Shown here piece by piece: positions 1-10,758 of a DNA stretch of 64,000 nucleotides. The first letter of the stretch is position 1; each line of letters begins with the position of its first letter. The notes below the pieces were generated by a model. That model was not told where the DNA came from, did not search any database, and worked only from the letters and a program-made list of their open reading frames with translations. Origin of the DNA: Psilocybe azurescens (Eukaryota > Basidiomycota > Agaricomycetes > Agaricales > Agrocybaceae); NCBI GenBank assembly GCA_023853785.1, contig JAJIRX010000557.1:372001-436000 (forward strand). Reading direction: 5' to 3'. The position numbers were made by a program, and so were the translations under genes.

Positions 1-1110
1 CTTCCCAGTCTTCAACGTCTGCAGAAATATTTGCGCTCTGGTGGACGATACGGTCCATCACCCTTTCTCATCGGTCACTATGGGGGCATAGGAGACATCG
101 CACAAGGATTCTGCCGTGCTGCTGCCGTCAGCGGTGGTGTCTACATACTGGCCAGGAAGGTTACTGCCGTTACTCAAGCACCGCTCTCTAAGACCACAGA
201 AAATGAGGATGCTGCTCCTACTACCAAGGCTACCTTCAACTATGCTATCGATCTTGAAGACTTTCCGGACACTTTGTCATGTAATTTGATCATTTCTTCT
301 CCATCGTATGTTCCTCCGAACATACACGATCAAGCCTTTCAATTGCCATCCTCCTCCTCCGGGTTCCAATCTAATGTTGGATCTATTGCTCGTTGCATTG
401 CTATCATCGACCAAGCCCTGTCCATTCGGTCACCTGAAAATGAAATATCCAGTTCGCCTGAGCAAGATACTGCAGATGCACTCGGAGCTTCACCTCCGCA
501 AGTGTCCCAATCGACTTCTGCTGACAGTGCCATTGTCTTCTTCCCGCCTTCGTCAGTAGCAGGTGGCTCGGTGACTCATTCAGCAACTGCTCTGATCAAC
601 GGAGAAGAAAGTTTGTCAACGCCGAAGGGGAAATGTGGGTCCTAGGTGTGCTTAACGAATCTAATGCTAATGTTGCTTCATTGCTCTTCAGGGATTGTTT
701 ACATAACCCTTCCGTTGCCAACTATACCAGAAGAATCTGTTTCTTCAGAAAGTATAGTTACACCTTATCTGGACGCTTTGCTATCACTTTCTGTCGACCC
801 ATTGCGCACGCCAATCAAGCCGCTATTCACTACATTTTTCTTGGAAACCTCAACTGCTACCCTATCAACTTCTATTATCGAACCTTCCACAAATACCAGC
901 CCGTGTAGCTACATTGTTCCACCGACATTGTCTGTGGCACCTCTTCCTGATATACCTGATGAGGCAACTATTATAGCGGAAAGTACATACAGAGAGGCGG
1001 TCAAATTTCTTCGAAGCCGGAACAAACCTATCGGTGAAGATGAATCTGAGGATCTTCCTTTCTGGCCACCCATACCGGCAGAAGATGATGAAGAAGATGA
1101 TGAGTGGTGA
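1..1110 (+). CDS. MRS6: Rab escort protein (REP/GDI family), 3' part
   Basis: C-terminal part of a Rab escort protein, the cytosolic accessory factor that presents Rab GTPases to geranylgeranyl transferase II and chaperones the prenylated product. The first bases are already in frame and give the GDI-family signature GPSPFLIGHYGG followed by IAQGFCRAAAVSGGVYIL. Two exons are visible: up to 634 and 692-1110; joining them (57-base intron with GT and CAG borders) continues the frame as KWIVYITLPLP, the usual follow-on of the family. The last residues are a run of acidic side chains. The 5' end lies outside the window. REP rather than plain RabGDI is inferred from the long low-complexity insert between the motif and the second exon. 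Confidence 0.85.
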
Positions 1111-1390
1111 CTGTAAACGGTGTGCAGTGACTTGTAAATTCGTGACTTGGACCATCTAATTCATCAGTTATATTCTAAAGTGCGTTGCTGGAACATATTC
1201 TTTGTTATGTCTCTGACTGACATTTGCAGATCCCATCTTAGTCCTGTGGGATACATAATATACAGGTTATATCTAGCAATACACGAGAGTATGGAATTAT
1301 GGGGGAATTAGACGAGGTGTAAGATATATATGTTGGGGATATCGAAAAGATCGTAAATTGGGTATATTGCACAGAAGACAGTTGAAGATT
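1111..1390. other. Convergent intergenic spacer
   Basis: AT-rich space between the stop of the Rab escort gene and the stop of the small basic gene on the other strand. It should hold both 3' untranslated regions; I see no ORF of note. Confidence 0.5.
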
Positions 1391-1841
1391 TTAATAAACG
1401 GTGCGTTGGGTAACGGTGGCATGTCTCCTTGGAGTGGAGCGTATTCCAAGCGCGCGTTTGACCTTTGTCATGAACGGCACATGCGTGTCGCGGCCCTATA
1501 GCGCGTCAGTGGACTCTAATTATAAAGAAAGAACACCATCTCACCATTGCGCGAAGTTCGCGTTTGGCATGTGTTCTGCCGCGGTGAGTCGTGTTTGGGT
1601 TGGCAAGGGCTGCCTCTTTTTAAATTTTGTATCAGCATACCTTCCTTTCTATATGACAGGGAAACCACATACTGTATCCACCTGCAACACGATCTCTGTC
1701 GGGTCGTCGGCTGAATAGTCCACGACGAGCTGGACGAGTGGTGGTAGTGTGAGTGGTTTGACGGGTGCCGAAGAGGCTACGACGAGCCGGTCGACGGGTA
1801 GTGGTGGTTGTACGACGGGTACGAGATCCAAAAAGAGGCAT
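1391..1841 (-). CDS. Small basic Thr/Arg-rich conserved fungal protein
   Basis: Three-exon gene that no single open frame reveals. Exons on the minus strand are 1841-1673, 1615-1545 and 1495-1391, with introns of 57 and 49 bases. The N-terminus is MPLFG followed by Thr/Arg repeats (RTTTTTRRPARR and a second similar copy), then DRDRVAGGY; exon 2 adds KAALANPNTTHRGR and THAKRELRAM; exon 3 adds HVPFMTKVKRALGIRSTPRR and ends in VY. The product is about 113 residues and strongly basic. From memory, small proteins with the same GGYKAAL..NPNTT and KRELRAMG blocks are widespread and uncharacterised in fungi. Function is unknown; nucleic-acid or membrane-surface binding is only a guess from charge. 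Confidence 0.75.
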
Positions 1842-2234
1842 GTCACAAGATATTGAAGATTTGAATGGTTTGATGTGAAAGTGTTTGGGAGTGCTTTAGG
1901 GGTCAACGAATAGTGTTTTTATAGACCAAAGCAGAGAGGCAAGTATGTCATCATTGGCGTAAATGAAGCACAGGGTATCCAACAAGTATGCCACTTGGAG
2001 GAGCGAGCTGGGGTAAGCCCCACCCAATTCATGTGATCATTGGTTGCCAACTGGGAGCAATGGACCATGATGCATGATGACGCGACAGGCTCCGGCTTCC
2101 AATGTGAAATGCCCTACACGGACAAGTCTCGTATAAGGTGATTCATATGCAGACCTGGCAAATCGCTGGTCTGCTGTGACACGGTGGAGTGGAGAATATT
2201 TCATGAATGAAGCCAAAAACCTTACAAGGAGTTA
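1842..2234. other. Intergenic region
   Basis: Upstream of the small basic gene and downstream of GH3 copy A. It should carry the promoter of the small gene. No coding signal seen. The homology shared with the second GH3 locus stops near 2235. Confidence 0.4.
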
Positions 2235-5155
2235 CATACTGAATACACTTATACAGATACAGTTTGATTATCTACGAGGAATCCTGCGGGAAGCTCGAAA
2301 TCTGGACTGCATTTCCTACCAATTCGAATTTATGCGTCAAAGATCTCTCCACACCAGTATCGACTGTTAACTCGTACGAGCCCGGGTACACCCACAGATT
2401 TCCTTTCGCGTCTGCACGAGCTACCGAGCCGAGAGTCACCTTCAAGTTCGCCGTACTCTGCCCACCGGCCCTGATTTGACCCAGACGCGTGTACGCAACA
2501 AGCTGTTTGTTCGGAAGCGGCGCGGGTCCTCCAGATCCACTGAGGAAAAGCAGGGCGACGTAATCCGATGTAACCTTGCCTGTATTCTTAACGACGACAT
2601 TGAAAGTATCGAACTCGTTCAGGTCCGAAGTGCTACCAGGCGCGTTATTGACTCCTTTCGGAATCTGATACTTGGTTGCAGGTTGATGCTGCCATGACAA
2701 GGCGAAGGATGTGAAGTGCAGGCCATGCCCGAATTGGAAGACTGGAGTTCCTGTGTACCATTTGTACGTTCGGCCAGGATTGGTGCTGCTGGGACGAATC
2801 GTCATGTCTGTCATGCCAATTTGGTTGGCGAACTCTGCAGGATATTGCGTCGTCACTAGACGACCTGCAGGCGCAGCTTTTCCGCTGATGATCTGCCCTA
2901 GAGCTGTTCCGCCACTTTGACCTGGGTAGCCAGCCCATAAAATAGAGTTGACCTATACGTAGTGGCCGTTTAACATCGCGCACAACGCGCCATAGAGATG
3001 GACTCACTTTGGAATTAGTCTTGAGAGCGGTATCGTCGACCTGGCCACCTCCAAACTGCAATACGACAAGAGGCTTTCCTACGGCAGCAAGTTGAGTGAT
3101 CAGGTCGAGTTGAACGCCCGGCCAAGTGATGCTCATGCGGTCCATTCCCTCGCGCTCCACAGATTCGTCAATACCGCCAGCGAACACGATAGCATCAGCA
3201 GCCTTCGCAGCAGCTAGGGCGTCCGCAAATCCGGTCGTTACGTTCCCCAGAATGGTTGTCCCTGGTGTGAAAGTAGCGCTAAAGCCTTCGTTTACGGCGC
3301 CTTGCAAGGGGCTGACAAGGAATGGTGCAGTTCCCTGGTAGTTTCCTTGCATTTGCGTAGTTGCATTAGCCCAAGGACCGATAAATGCGATTTTCTTAAT
3401 TGATTTCTTGAAAGGTAAGGTGCCATCGTTTTTAAGCATGACGATGCCTTCCACGGCTGCTTGAAGAGCAAGAGCCTGTGCATTGGGAGTGTTTACATCG
3501 GAAAAGTCCAGCTGTCGGAACGGTTGGACTTTGGGCGAGTCAAAATAGCCAAGTCTGGAGTAAAGATTAAATGTCAGCAAATATTCGCATACGTGCGGAG
3601 AGCCACATACCGAACAAGAGAAGAATATTGGCGCGTAAGGGCCTTCTCTAAGTCGTCTCGGGTAATTAACGATTGATTGAACGCGTCCGGCAGATGCAGA
3701 GAGTAGGCAGTACCGCAGTCGACATCAGTACCTGCCTTCAAAGCGTCGGCTACCGCGTGCGCATAGTCTGCGGTGAATTTGTGGGTGCTGAAAATGTTAT
3801 CCACGGCGTCGCAATCAGATGTAACCCATCGACCGTCGTCGTTGAATCCCCAGTGGTCACGCAGAATATTTTGCAATAGGTAGGAATTGGCACACGAAGG
3901 TATACCGTTGACTGAATTGTAGCTGCACATGACCGATGCTACCTTGGCATCGCGCACGCACGTCTGGAAGGGAGGCAAATAATACTCGCTGAGATCCTGG
4001 GGTGTGACCAGGGCATCGAACGACATCCGATTGTTTCCATTCCAGTTCTCCAGATCGTAAGCAGCAAAATGTTTGCAGTCTGCAATAACTTTGTAGTATG
4101 GTTTCGGATCGAGACCACCTTGAAGTCCTTGCACGAGGTTAAAGACGTATTGCGAGATGTGGAAGGGATCTTCTCCAGGCGTTTCTTGTCCTCGGCCCCA
4201 TCGAGGGTCTTTGAACGGGTTGATGTTTGGCGTGAAGAAATCTATGCCTGCGCGACCAAAATTGTTGAATGCACGCGATTCCGTACTGATGATGGTGGCG
4301 ACCTCTTTGATGAGTTCGTCGTTAAAGGCGGCAGACATCACGATTGGCTGCGGGAACGATGTAGCAAAGCTAAAATTTCCCGATGCTGCAAAGGTGACTC
4401 CAGGACTTCCTGCAACTCCGTGCTATAAACAAAGACCGTTAAAAATTGAAGCTGGAGAGAACAAGACGCTTACAAGGGCTTCTGACCACCATTGGTATGA
4501 TGGAAGCCCAAGGCGAGGCACACCTGGCGATAGGTTCACCGTATTGGCCATGAGCTCGTCAACCGTGAACTGCTCGATGATAGCCCGAGCCCGAGTGGTG
4601 GCATCCTTGGTCGTGTCGCAAACTGCGTTTCCTTTGAGAGGGGCCACAGTGCAGTCCGGGAATGTATATGTGAGAGCAGATGCCCTACGCAACAGACATA
4701 GGACGACGATGCCAGCCACAGTTCCAACCTGAAGCTTAGCCATTTGGGCAAGCAAAAACTTATTGTTGCAAGTTGTATGATTGCTGTCCAAAATTTCGAG
4801 CTTTTAAACATCCTCAGAAGAACGAGAAGCTTAAAGAAGTCTTTGTCCGCATGGTTCACAAGGAGTAGGATGCCAGCGAGGTTCAGGTAGAGTGGGCTTC
4901 GCAATGAAGGCTGGCCTATTTTTTAATGAGGTCAAATGTCTTTTTGCAACCGATCGTTCAAGACGTGGGTCGCTAGCTCCAAACTTGAGTCATGAGGGGC
5001 CATATATGCGGGCCGTAAGCCAGAAAAAGGGCGGTCACCGTGTCCAAACGCTCAAGGAATTCAAGAAGGCAGAGGCTACGACAGGTGGCGGCTTTGAATC
5101 GCTCGTCAGAAGTATTACTTGGTTTATTCTTGCGGGTAAACAAGTGGCGAGACTT
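2235..5155 (-). repeat. Left arm of a long inverted duplication (GH3 locus A)
   Basis: About 2.9 kb whose reverse complement matches 14012-16943. The match covers about 30 bases past the stop codon, all four GH3 exons (roughly 95% or more identical by eye in the last exon), all intron positions, and about 410 bases upstream of the ATG including a shared CCGCATATAT-like stretch and CGCAAGAATAAA near the outer border. Intron interiors and the upstream block are more diverged than the exons. Borders were set by eye and may be off by tens of bases. Confidence 0.85.
2272..4743 (-). CDS. GH3 beta-xylosidase, copy A (intact)
   Basis: Secreted glycoside hydrolase family 3 enzyme that removes terminal xylose from xylo-oligosaccharides. 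Four exons: 4743-4474, 4422-3611, 3554-3008 and 2952-2272, giving 769 residues in an unbroken frame. The start MAKLQVGTVAGIVVLCLLRR leads into a typical signal peptide (cut likely near ASALTYTFPDC); an in-frame ATG 48 bases upstream would hide the signal and is less likely. The N-terminal TIM barrel carries DPRWGRGQETPGEDP, KHFAAYDLE and the nucleophile region WVTSDCDAV; the C-terminal alpha/beta sandwich has GPWANATTQMQGNYQG; a fibronectin type III-like domain ends the protein (from about TFNVVVKNTGKVTSDYVALLF). Xylosidase rather than glucosidase is inferred from the FPDC..APLKGNAVCD start and overall similarity to fungal BxlA/Xyl3. Copy B lies inverted 9.7 kb away. Confidence 0.9.
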
Positions 5156-5764
5156 GGGCGAGAATACATTTAGTTTGAGCGTAGTCCGCATGTGACACAA
5201 CTTTCGCTAACTTCCGAAGTGACTAGAAATGAACTTCTCCCGAGTTGCCTCCGAGCACACTCAACGTTGTCCTAACTGTAACAAGTTCAATCACAAGAGC
5301 TGCAGCTCTCATTCTACCATTCGCGCATATTGGAACAAATTAAGGTCTCTTATTTTCCATTGTATCTACAACCTGCTAAGGAAACCAATTTCAACAAACC
5401 GCGACTCCGTTTCTTCGTAACAGTGTCCACTTCAACTCTTGCATGGTGCGGAAGTAGCTCATACAATGCTCTCGGTTTCCGATTGGACGGTGTTGCAGAC
5501 ATACTGTCAAACCAGTATGGGCATGCACGAACAATGTGCACTCTCACAGGGTTACACGCATATCGGCAAAAGCTACTGTGAGATTTAGTATCGTTTTACT
5601 TTTGCAGGGTCGAGCCTCGTTGGTTAACGCGAATGATTTCTCACGTGAGTGTTATCTAACCGTTACTTACAGCTTAAAGGCTCAATCAAAGCCTAGGAGT
5701 TATTTCACTTGAAGCAGGCGCATATATTGGCTTATCATTTGACAATACTGTTTCTCTTACTGCT
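4744..5764. promoter_or_regulatory. GH3 copy A upstream region, shared with copy B up to about 5155
   Basis: Divergent space between GH3 copy A (minus) and the DUF3445 gene (plus). The 410 bases next to the GH3 start are recognisably conserved in front of copy B, including CTTTTAAAC close to the ATG side, so the duplication carried its promoter along. The rest (5156-5764) shows no coding signal. I could not identify specific regulator sites with confidence. Confidence 0.5.
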
Positions 5765-8700
5765 ATGTCCCAGGCGTTCAATGACACTATTGAAAGCATA
5801 TCTTCTCGCCTCCAACATTCGTTAGGCTTATCAAACGTTATTACATTGGTATTCCTGGGTCTCGGTGCAGCCATCGCTATCTTCTATAAACCTTTGCGGG
5901 TGGTTCGTTCCTATGTTTCAACTGCGAATGGAGGCCATAAGCAGATCAGAAATGATGCAACAGAACCTGACCCAAACAAGCACCGTCAGTTTGGTGGTGA
6001 GTGCGCATTTTCTGGAAAAATAACTGGCCTATTATCCGATTTGCTTATTGATGTTCAAATTTTAGAATGGAATCCTGTTAATTTTCGCTATCCGACCATT
6101 GAAGCATGTCTGGAGAAGTTGACAGAAAGAAAACCGATTCCATACCGTCCCTTCCGATGGGGTGCATACCAGTTCGCATTTCCGTCATGAGTTGATGTCA
6201 ACATTTCATTGACACAAAGAATCCCTAGCGTGAACATGGGCATCCGCAATATGCCCTGGAACGATTGGATAGAAGTAATATATTGAGGATGTTGTCCTAA
6301 ATTCAGGTGCTGATTGTTGACCGCAGCTGGACAAGGACCACGGAAGTTATCACAGGATAAAGACACACAGGGTGAAGACGCGTGGACAGGCTGTTGTCCG
6401 AGTTTTGAGTGACCAAGCGAATCCAGGGATTGTGAAGGGCGGTGCGGAAGCCGGTTAGTTAGCCCTTCGCCTTATTTCTTATTTGCATTGAAAAAGAATT
6501 TCTTTGACAGCCGTCGAACTTGTTCACGAACTGGCAGAATATCTATGCCGTCGGTACCCCAGCTATTTTGAGGCCGTCCGATATCCCGAACGTTTGATTG
6601 ACCCAGATCGAGCCTTCTGCGACTGGGGATGGAAGGACTTGCCTGCCATCCGGACAGTTAGGATAACGTCCCTTAATGTTTCTTACGACTTGCCGTTATC
6701 GACAGACGACGGAGACCGAGCACCTGAGAGAGCCATGGAAATTGCGGGATTGATGTAAGTCTGGAATAAACCTAAAATTCTTCATTAATGATAGGTCCCG
6801 TAGGATACAAGACGATCTGGCGCTGATGATCGAAGGTGAGTCAACTTATCGTCGATAAGTTTGAGGATTGATCATGTGTGCACTCTAGGCGTTGATGGAA
6901 AGTATTACTTCCAAGCAGGCTCAATTTGCCTACCGGGTGAGTGTCCTTTTCATTGTCGTTTATGGATAAAGTTAGCAGCTCTATTGCTTCCTTGCCCGCT
7001 CTTGTTTCTTCTTGCAACGTAGCTTTACCGCATGGGTTACTTCGTTACTGACAGTCATATTTCCCCGGACCCAGGATTTTGGCGCATGAATGATAAAATT
7101 GGTTTACGTTTGGACGACATTCATATTACGGGAAACGTCCCACAGTGTACGTCTCCCGTTATCCGTTTGATTCCTTTGCGATTGTTCTGTGTTTCGCTGG
7201 TCGTCTCTGAATTTCTTTGGGCACAATCTTTGATGATTGGGCGACATAGCAGTCTGTTCATCTTTGGCGGATGATATCTCGCACAGCTAAAGCTATGTTC
7301 TCGCTATTTATTTATTTCGTTCGGGACACCTCTCCTTTTACGGATCTTGTCCAGATCATGCAGCCCTGGTAGTAATTTTACTCGGGACTTATGCATCAAG
7401 CCCACGTCCAAATTTGTGCGTTCTGGCATTCCCTCTATAACACCACTTCTCGTGGGTTTGTAGCGAGCAAAGGGAGACAAATGAAGCCGATGGGGTTGTG
7501 GCATTTTCTACGTATGTTTTCTGTCCGAAATAGGTGGGAACAAACCGCCTGCAGGTGTTGGCGCATCTTTAGAAGATCTTCTGATCGGGATTTCGGGGAT
7601 GGACGATGTCGTCACCATTCGGAAATTTTTGACTTTTGCGTCGTTTTGCCTTGGGTGTAGGGAATTGGCGTCTTTCCGTTAAATTTTGTATGAACGCGGT
7701 TTGGCAGGGGTTGGTGTTGACGATTGCGGGTCCGCGTCAAGATGCTGACGCTAGATCCACTGCCCTATTCATCACTGAATCTATCTATAGTACTCTGTGC
7801 ACTGTGCGGTGGTACTGTTGGATGTGTTACTGATGAAGAATTAGTGGTGGACCAGGTTATGGCACAGAGGTTCCGGATGATCAGTGGAGCAAAGAATGGC
7901 CAGATCCTAGAATTCATTCAGCCTCGGTGAGGCTAGATAGCCCGTTTGATCTCGGAGATGCAGAAGTTGGACACGGGTGTCAGAGCCCAAAACTATGTCG
8001 CACAAAGGCCGATCTGCAGAGATCCCCCTGAGTGCTAGACATACTAGATAGTATCACGCATAGCCTATTTGCATGATAGGTTTATGATGGAGTATGCGTT
8101 TGAAACAATATGCGGTGCATGGAAGGTGGATGAGTTTGTTTTTGTGTCGATGGAATGAATATGTCTGGCCGTTATCTGCTGTTATCGAATTTTTCTCTTG
8201 GCTTATGAAAACACGAGGGTCTATTTCTATTGCTAACGACGAGAAAATCCTACAGACAAGGAAAGATTGGATATAAGTTTGGAACGGTTCTTTCGACGGC
8301 TGCCGGTGGATAAACCGGTGGTTCGGAACAACTATTTTTTCAGACGAACCGACAGGACGAAGTGAAAGAGGACACTGTGGATCCAGAAGAGTTGGCATGG
8401 GCAGAAAGCACGGTTGGGCCAGAAGACGCATACGAACATGGAACAGCGTTCAAGATGATTCAAACGGAAAGCAAACGAAATGGAACGGAACAAGAGACGA
8501 TCGCAACCAAGGTGGAATGTATACGATTTCGGTCTGAGCGGCAGACATTGCGACGACTGCCGCGCAGCGAGCGGTAGTATTTACGATCCGGACCTACTTG
8601 ACGCCTGTAAGTTTATTAGCGCGCGAGAAAGGGGTGCCTGGACGTATGGCGAGCGCGCTGAGAAGCTGGCCAGAGGACGTAGGGGAATACAAGGGGAAGC

Positions 8701-8789
8701 ACAGGGGCGGATGGTTTGAGCCGCTATTGAAGTACCTTGACGAGTGTGAGGAAGTGCAGGGCCCAAGTGGAGCAGAAAGGAAGGACTAA
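5765..8789 (+). pseudogene. DUF3445 (heme-dependent oxidative N-demethylase-like) gene with two frame breaks
   Basis: Membrane-anchored DUF3445 family protein. The start gives a short N-terminus with a membrane segment (NVITLVFLGLGAAIAIFY), then the domain is read through several small introns: FGG/EWNPVNFRYPTIE, PYRPFRWGAYHVNMGIRNMP, ELDKDHGSYHRIKTHRVKTR, ELVHELAEYLCRRYPSYFE, IQDDLALMIEG, GKYYFQAGSICLPGFWRMND and DDIHITGNVPQ. The next intron would be about 1.1 kb (7146 to about 8253). After it, YKERLDISLERFFRRLPVDK is in frame until a T run at 8335-8340, where the frame drops one base; a second one-base loss near 8568-8572 is needed to pass from RRLPRS to VVFTIRTYLTP and the proper end FEPLLKYLDECEEVQG. 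Either the gene is dying or the bases are wrong (see findings). Family members are related to bacterial heme-dependent oxidative N-demethylase; the fungal role is not known. Confidence 0.75.
7146..8253 (+). other. Oversized intron or insertion inside the DUF3445 gene
   Basis: Good splice borders (GTACGT at the left, CTACAG at the right) join CAG-T to AC-AAG, giving QYKERLD as the family requires. All other introns in this gene are about 45-135 bases, so about 1 kb of extra DNA sits here. It has no long ORF and I found no terminal repeats or known element by eye. A short imperfect hairpin (CCTAT..ATAGG) lies near 8067-8084. Confidence 0.5.
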
Positions 8790-9216
8790 ACTCTGTTGTC
8801 GTGTGGTCGAGAATGATCATTTGTCCGAATGGGAAGGCCGTGGGAAGATGTAAAATTTAAGGGTCCATTTGCACAGGGTGTGGAGCTGACTTTAAACTCC
8901 GCCCAAGAGCAAAAAACGCAGGAAGGGGAGAAGTTATTTTGTACGGAGAGAGAGTGAAGCGGGGAATAAATAGGCGAGGACGGGGACGGAGGAGGGAGAA
9001 GAGGATTATGACGCAAGAATGACGAAGGAACAGGCTCGGATGGAGATGGAAAGAGCCAGGCACGCAAATGATGAAAAGAGGCAGATCAAATAGCAACAAA
9101 TAGCGACGGTGGAATATAACCTGTCTACGTCAGCAGTCGTCATTCTGTTTAGGACCCCCAACGACGTCGTCACTGCAAAAAGTTAGCGTCTGTGCCAGAT
9201 TAGTCGACTGCCGCCA
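8790..9216. promoter_or_regulatory. Promoter region of the bZIP gene
   Basis: Space between the DUF3445 stop and the bZIP start. The plus strand is purine-rich around 8900-9070 (its complement a long pyrimidine tract), a common feature of basidiomycete promoters. GACGTCGTCA at about 9162-9171 resembles a CRE-like (TGACGTCA) half-site pair, so autoregulation by this ATF/CREB-type factor is possible but unproven. Confidence 0.4.
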
Positions 9217-10758
9217 ATGTCTCCAAAGAGTCCCTCGCCCTCACCCTCAGACTCCAACACACGTCCGCGCCCTGCTACACGCCAGACCCGGTCCGATTTT
9301 TATCTCGAACCGAACCCGTTTGAGGAATCGTTCAAGGCGCCCTCTGCCTCATCCAATGTCCGCAACTCGTCCCCACAGCGGGATTCGAATAACTCTTCAT
9401 CCTCCGCCGCCGTTGACTCCCAGTCCCGCAACGATGACCCAGAGCGGCCCCAGTCCCGCTCCCAGTCCCGCTCCTCTCATCAGAGGAGTGCCTCTCCATC
9501 TCGGCCAGTCCTGCCGCCCCTGGCTTCGATCTCCTCTCCCGCAGACTCATCGTACTCGTGGGGCTACAATAACAGCTCTATCAACTCGCTTCGAGCTGGT
9601 CCGCTTTCTCCAGCCATGCTAGCAGGTCCTCAGCCAGCAACTGACCAATCTCATATAGGTTTCGATCCTGCCAACTTCAGGACTGGCCTCACTCCAAGAA
9701 CAGGTCTCACCCCCAGGACTGGCCTCACTCCCGGCACCGGTCTCACCCCTCTAGTTGGTGCCTTCCCTGCCTCTCCCGGCACCGCCGCTTTCCTCGCCAT
9801 CATGAATGGCAATAACTCCACCGGTGCGCCTTCAGGTGCCACCATCACCCCCAATACTCTGAACGCTATTTCAGGCGTACTTAATAACAGCAATTCATAT
9901 CAGAGCTCAGGTCTTCATCATCAGTCCAATTTATCTACCAACCAGGAGAATCCCACTTCAGCCTATATCCCCACTCCGGCCAACGCAGCTAGCTCAGCTG
10001 CTAACGGCCTCTTCCTCCTATCCCAAGCTCATCAGGAATTAACCAAGCGCGAGGAAGCACAGGCTCGCGCAAGTAATACTAATACCGCCGCCGCCACCAA
10101 CGGCCATGCTACAACTACTAATGGCAAGCGTGGCGCAAAGCGCAAATCTTATGACGCCATGTCTCCTCCCCGACCTCTACTACTACCACCAAGGCTCCCG
10201 GCAAGCGCACTCGAGGCAATTCGAATGGCCGATACAAGGCCAGTCTGCGCGGCGCCTCGGAGGATGTTGATGAGGAAGAGGACGAAGGCGACGATGACGA
10301 TATGGGTGATATGGATGAAAACGACGACGCTGGCAATCCCAACAAGCGATCATCCAAGAAGCCAGAAACGGAAGAGGAAAAACGAAAAAACTTCCTCGAG
10401 CGAAATCGACAAGGTATTTGCAATTTTTTATTGTTATCGCAGCCAATTTTCTCAGCCATTCCCAGCCGCTCTCAAATGTCGGCAACGCAAGAAGGCCTGG
10501 CTCTCTCAGTTGCAAGCCAAAGTCGAATATCTTTCACAGGAGAACGAGCGTCTAACGGCTGCTCTCATCTCTTCCAGAGACGAGATCTCTCGGTTGTCAG
10601 CCCTAGTAGGCGGAGCAGGCGTTGTCGGCTCTCTACCGGCGAATAGCCATGCAAACTCACAACCCGTCAGCATGAATGTGACCCTTTCAGGGAAAACGAA
10701 CGGTGCCGCCGCCGTCTCAGGGCCAGGCGGGGGTCGATCATCAGGTTACGGCTACTAA
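9217..10758 (+). CDS. Atf1/CREB-type bZIP transcription factor (one apparent frame break)
   Basis: Stress-type bZIP regulator of the Atf1/Sko1 group. The N-terminus has SDFYLEPNPFEESF, the conserved osmotic-stress block of the Aft1/Atf1 family, followed by a Gln/Ser-rich stretch and four near-repeats of TGLTPR. A conserved QAHQELTKREEAQARA helix precedes KRGAKRKSYD. The basic region is EEKRKNFLERNRQ joined across a 52-base intron (10414-10465) to AALKCRQRKKAWLSQLQAKV, followed by a leucine zipper (L spacing in EYLSQENERLTAALISSRDE). Between about 10150 and 10175, at a C run (10168-10171), the frame must change by one base to reach the acidic stretch and the bZIP; no plausible intron does this. 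Expected targets are stress and development genes; DNA site likely TGACGTCA-like. Confidence 0.85.
   Translation: MSPKSPSPSPSDSNTRPRPATRQTRSDFYLEPNPFEESFKAPSASSNVRNSSPQRDSNNSSSSAAVDSQSRNDDPERPQSRSQSRSSHQRSASPSRPVLPPLASISSPADSSYSWGYNNSSINSLRAGPLSPAMLAGPQPATDQSHIGFDPANFRTGLTPRTGLTPRTGLTPGTGLTPLVGAFPASPGTAAFLAIMNGNNSTGAPSGATITPNTLNAISGVLNNSNSYQSSGLHHQSNLSTNQENPTSAYIPTPANAASSAANGLFLLSQAHQELTKREEAQARASNTNTAAATNGHATTTNGKRGAKRKSYDAMSPPRPLLLPPRLPASALEAIRMADTRPVCAAPRRMLMRKRTKATMTIWVIWMKTTTLAIPTSDHPRSQKRKRKNEKTSSSEIDKVFAIFYCYRSQFSQPFPAALKCRQRKKAWLSQLQAKVEYLSQENERLTAALISSRDEISRLSALVGGAGVVGSLPANSHANSQPVSMNVTLSGKTNGAAAVSGPGGGRSSGYGY

Noticed and set aside
5229..5581. Plus frames between GH3 copy A and DUF3445
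   Set aside because: Two different overlapping frames, no conserved features.
7724..7930. 68-codon frame inside the long DUF3445 intron
   Set aside because: Short, ends without splice signals and resembles no family I know.
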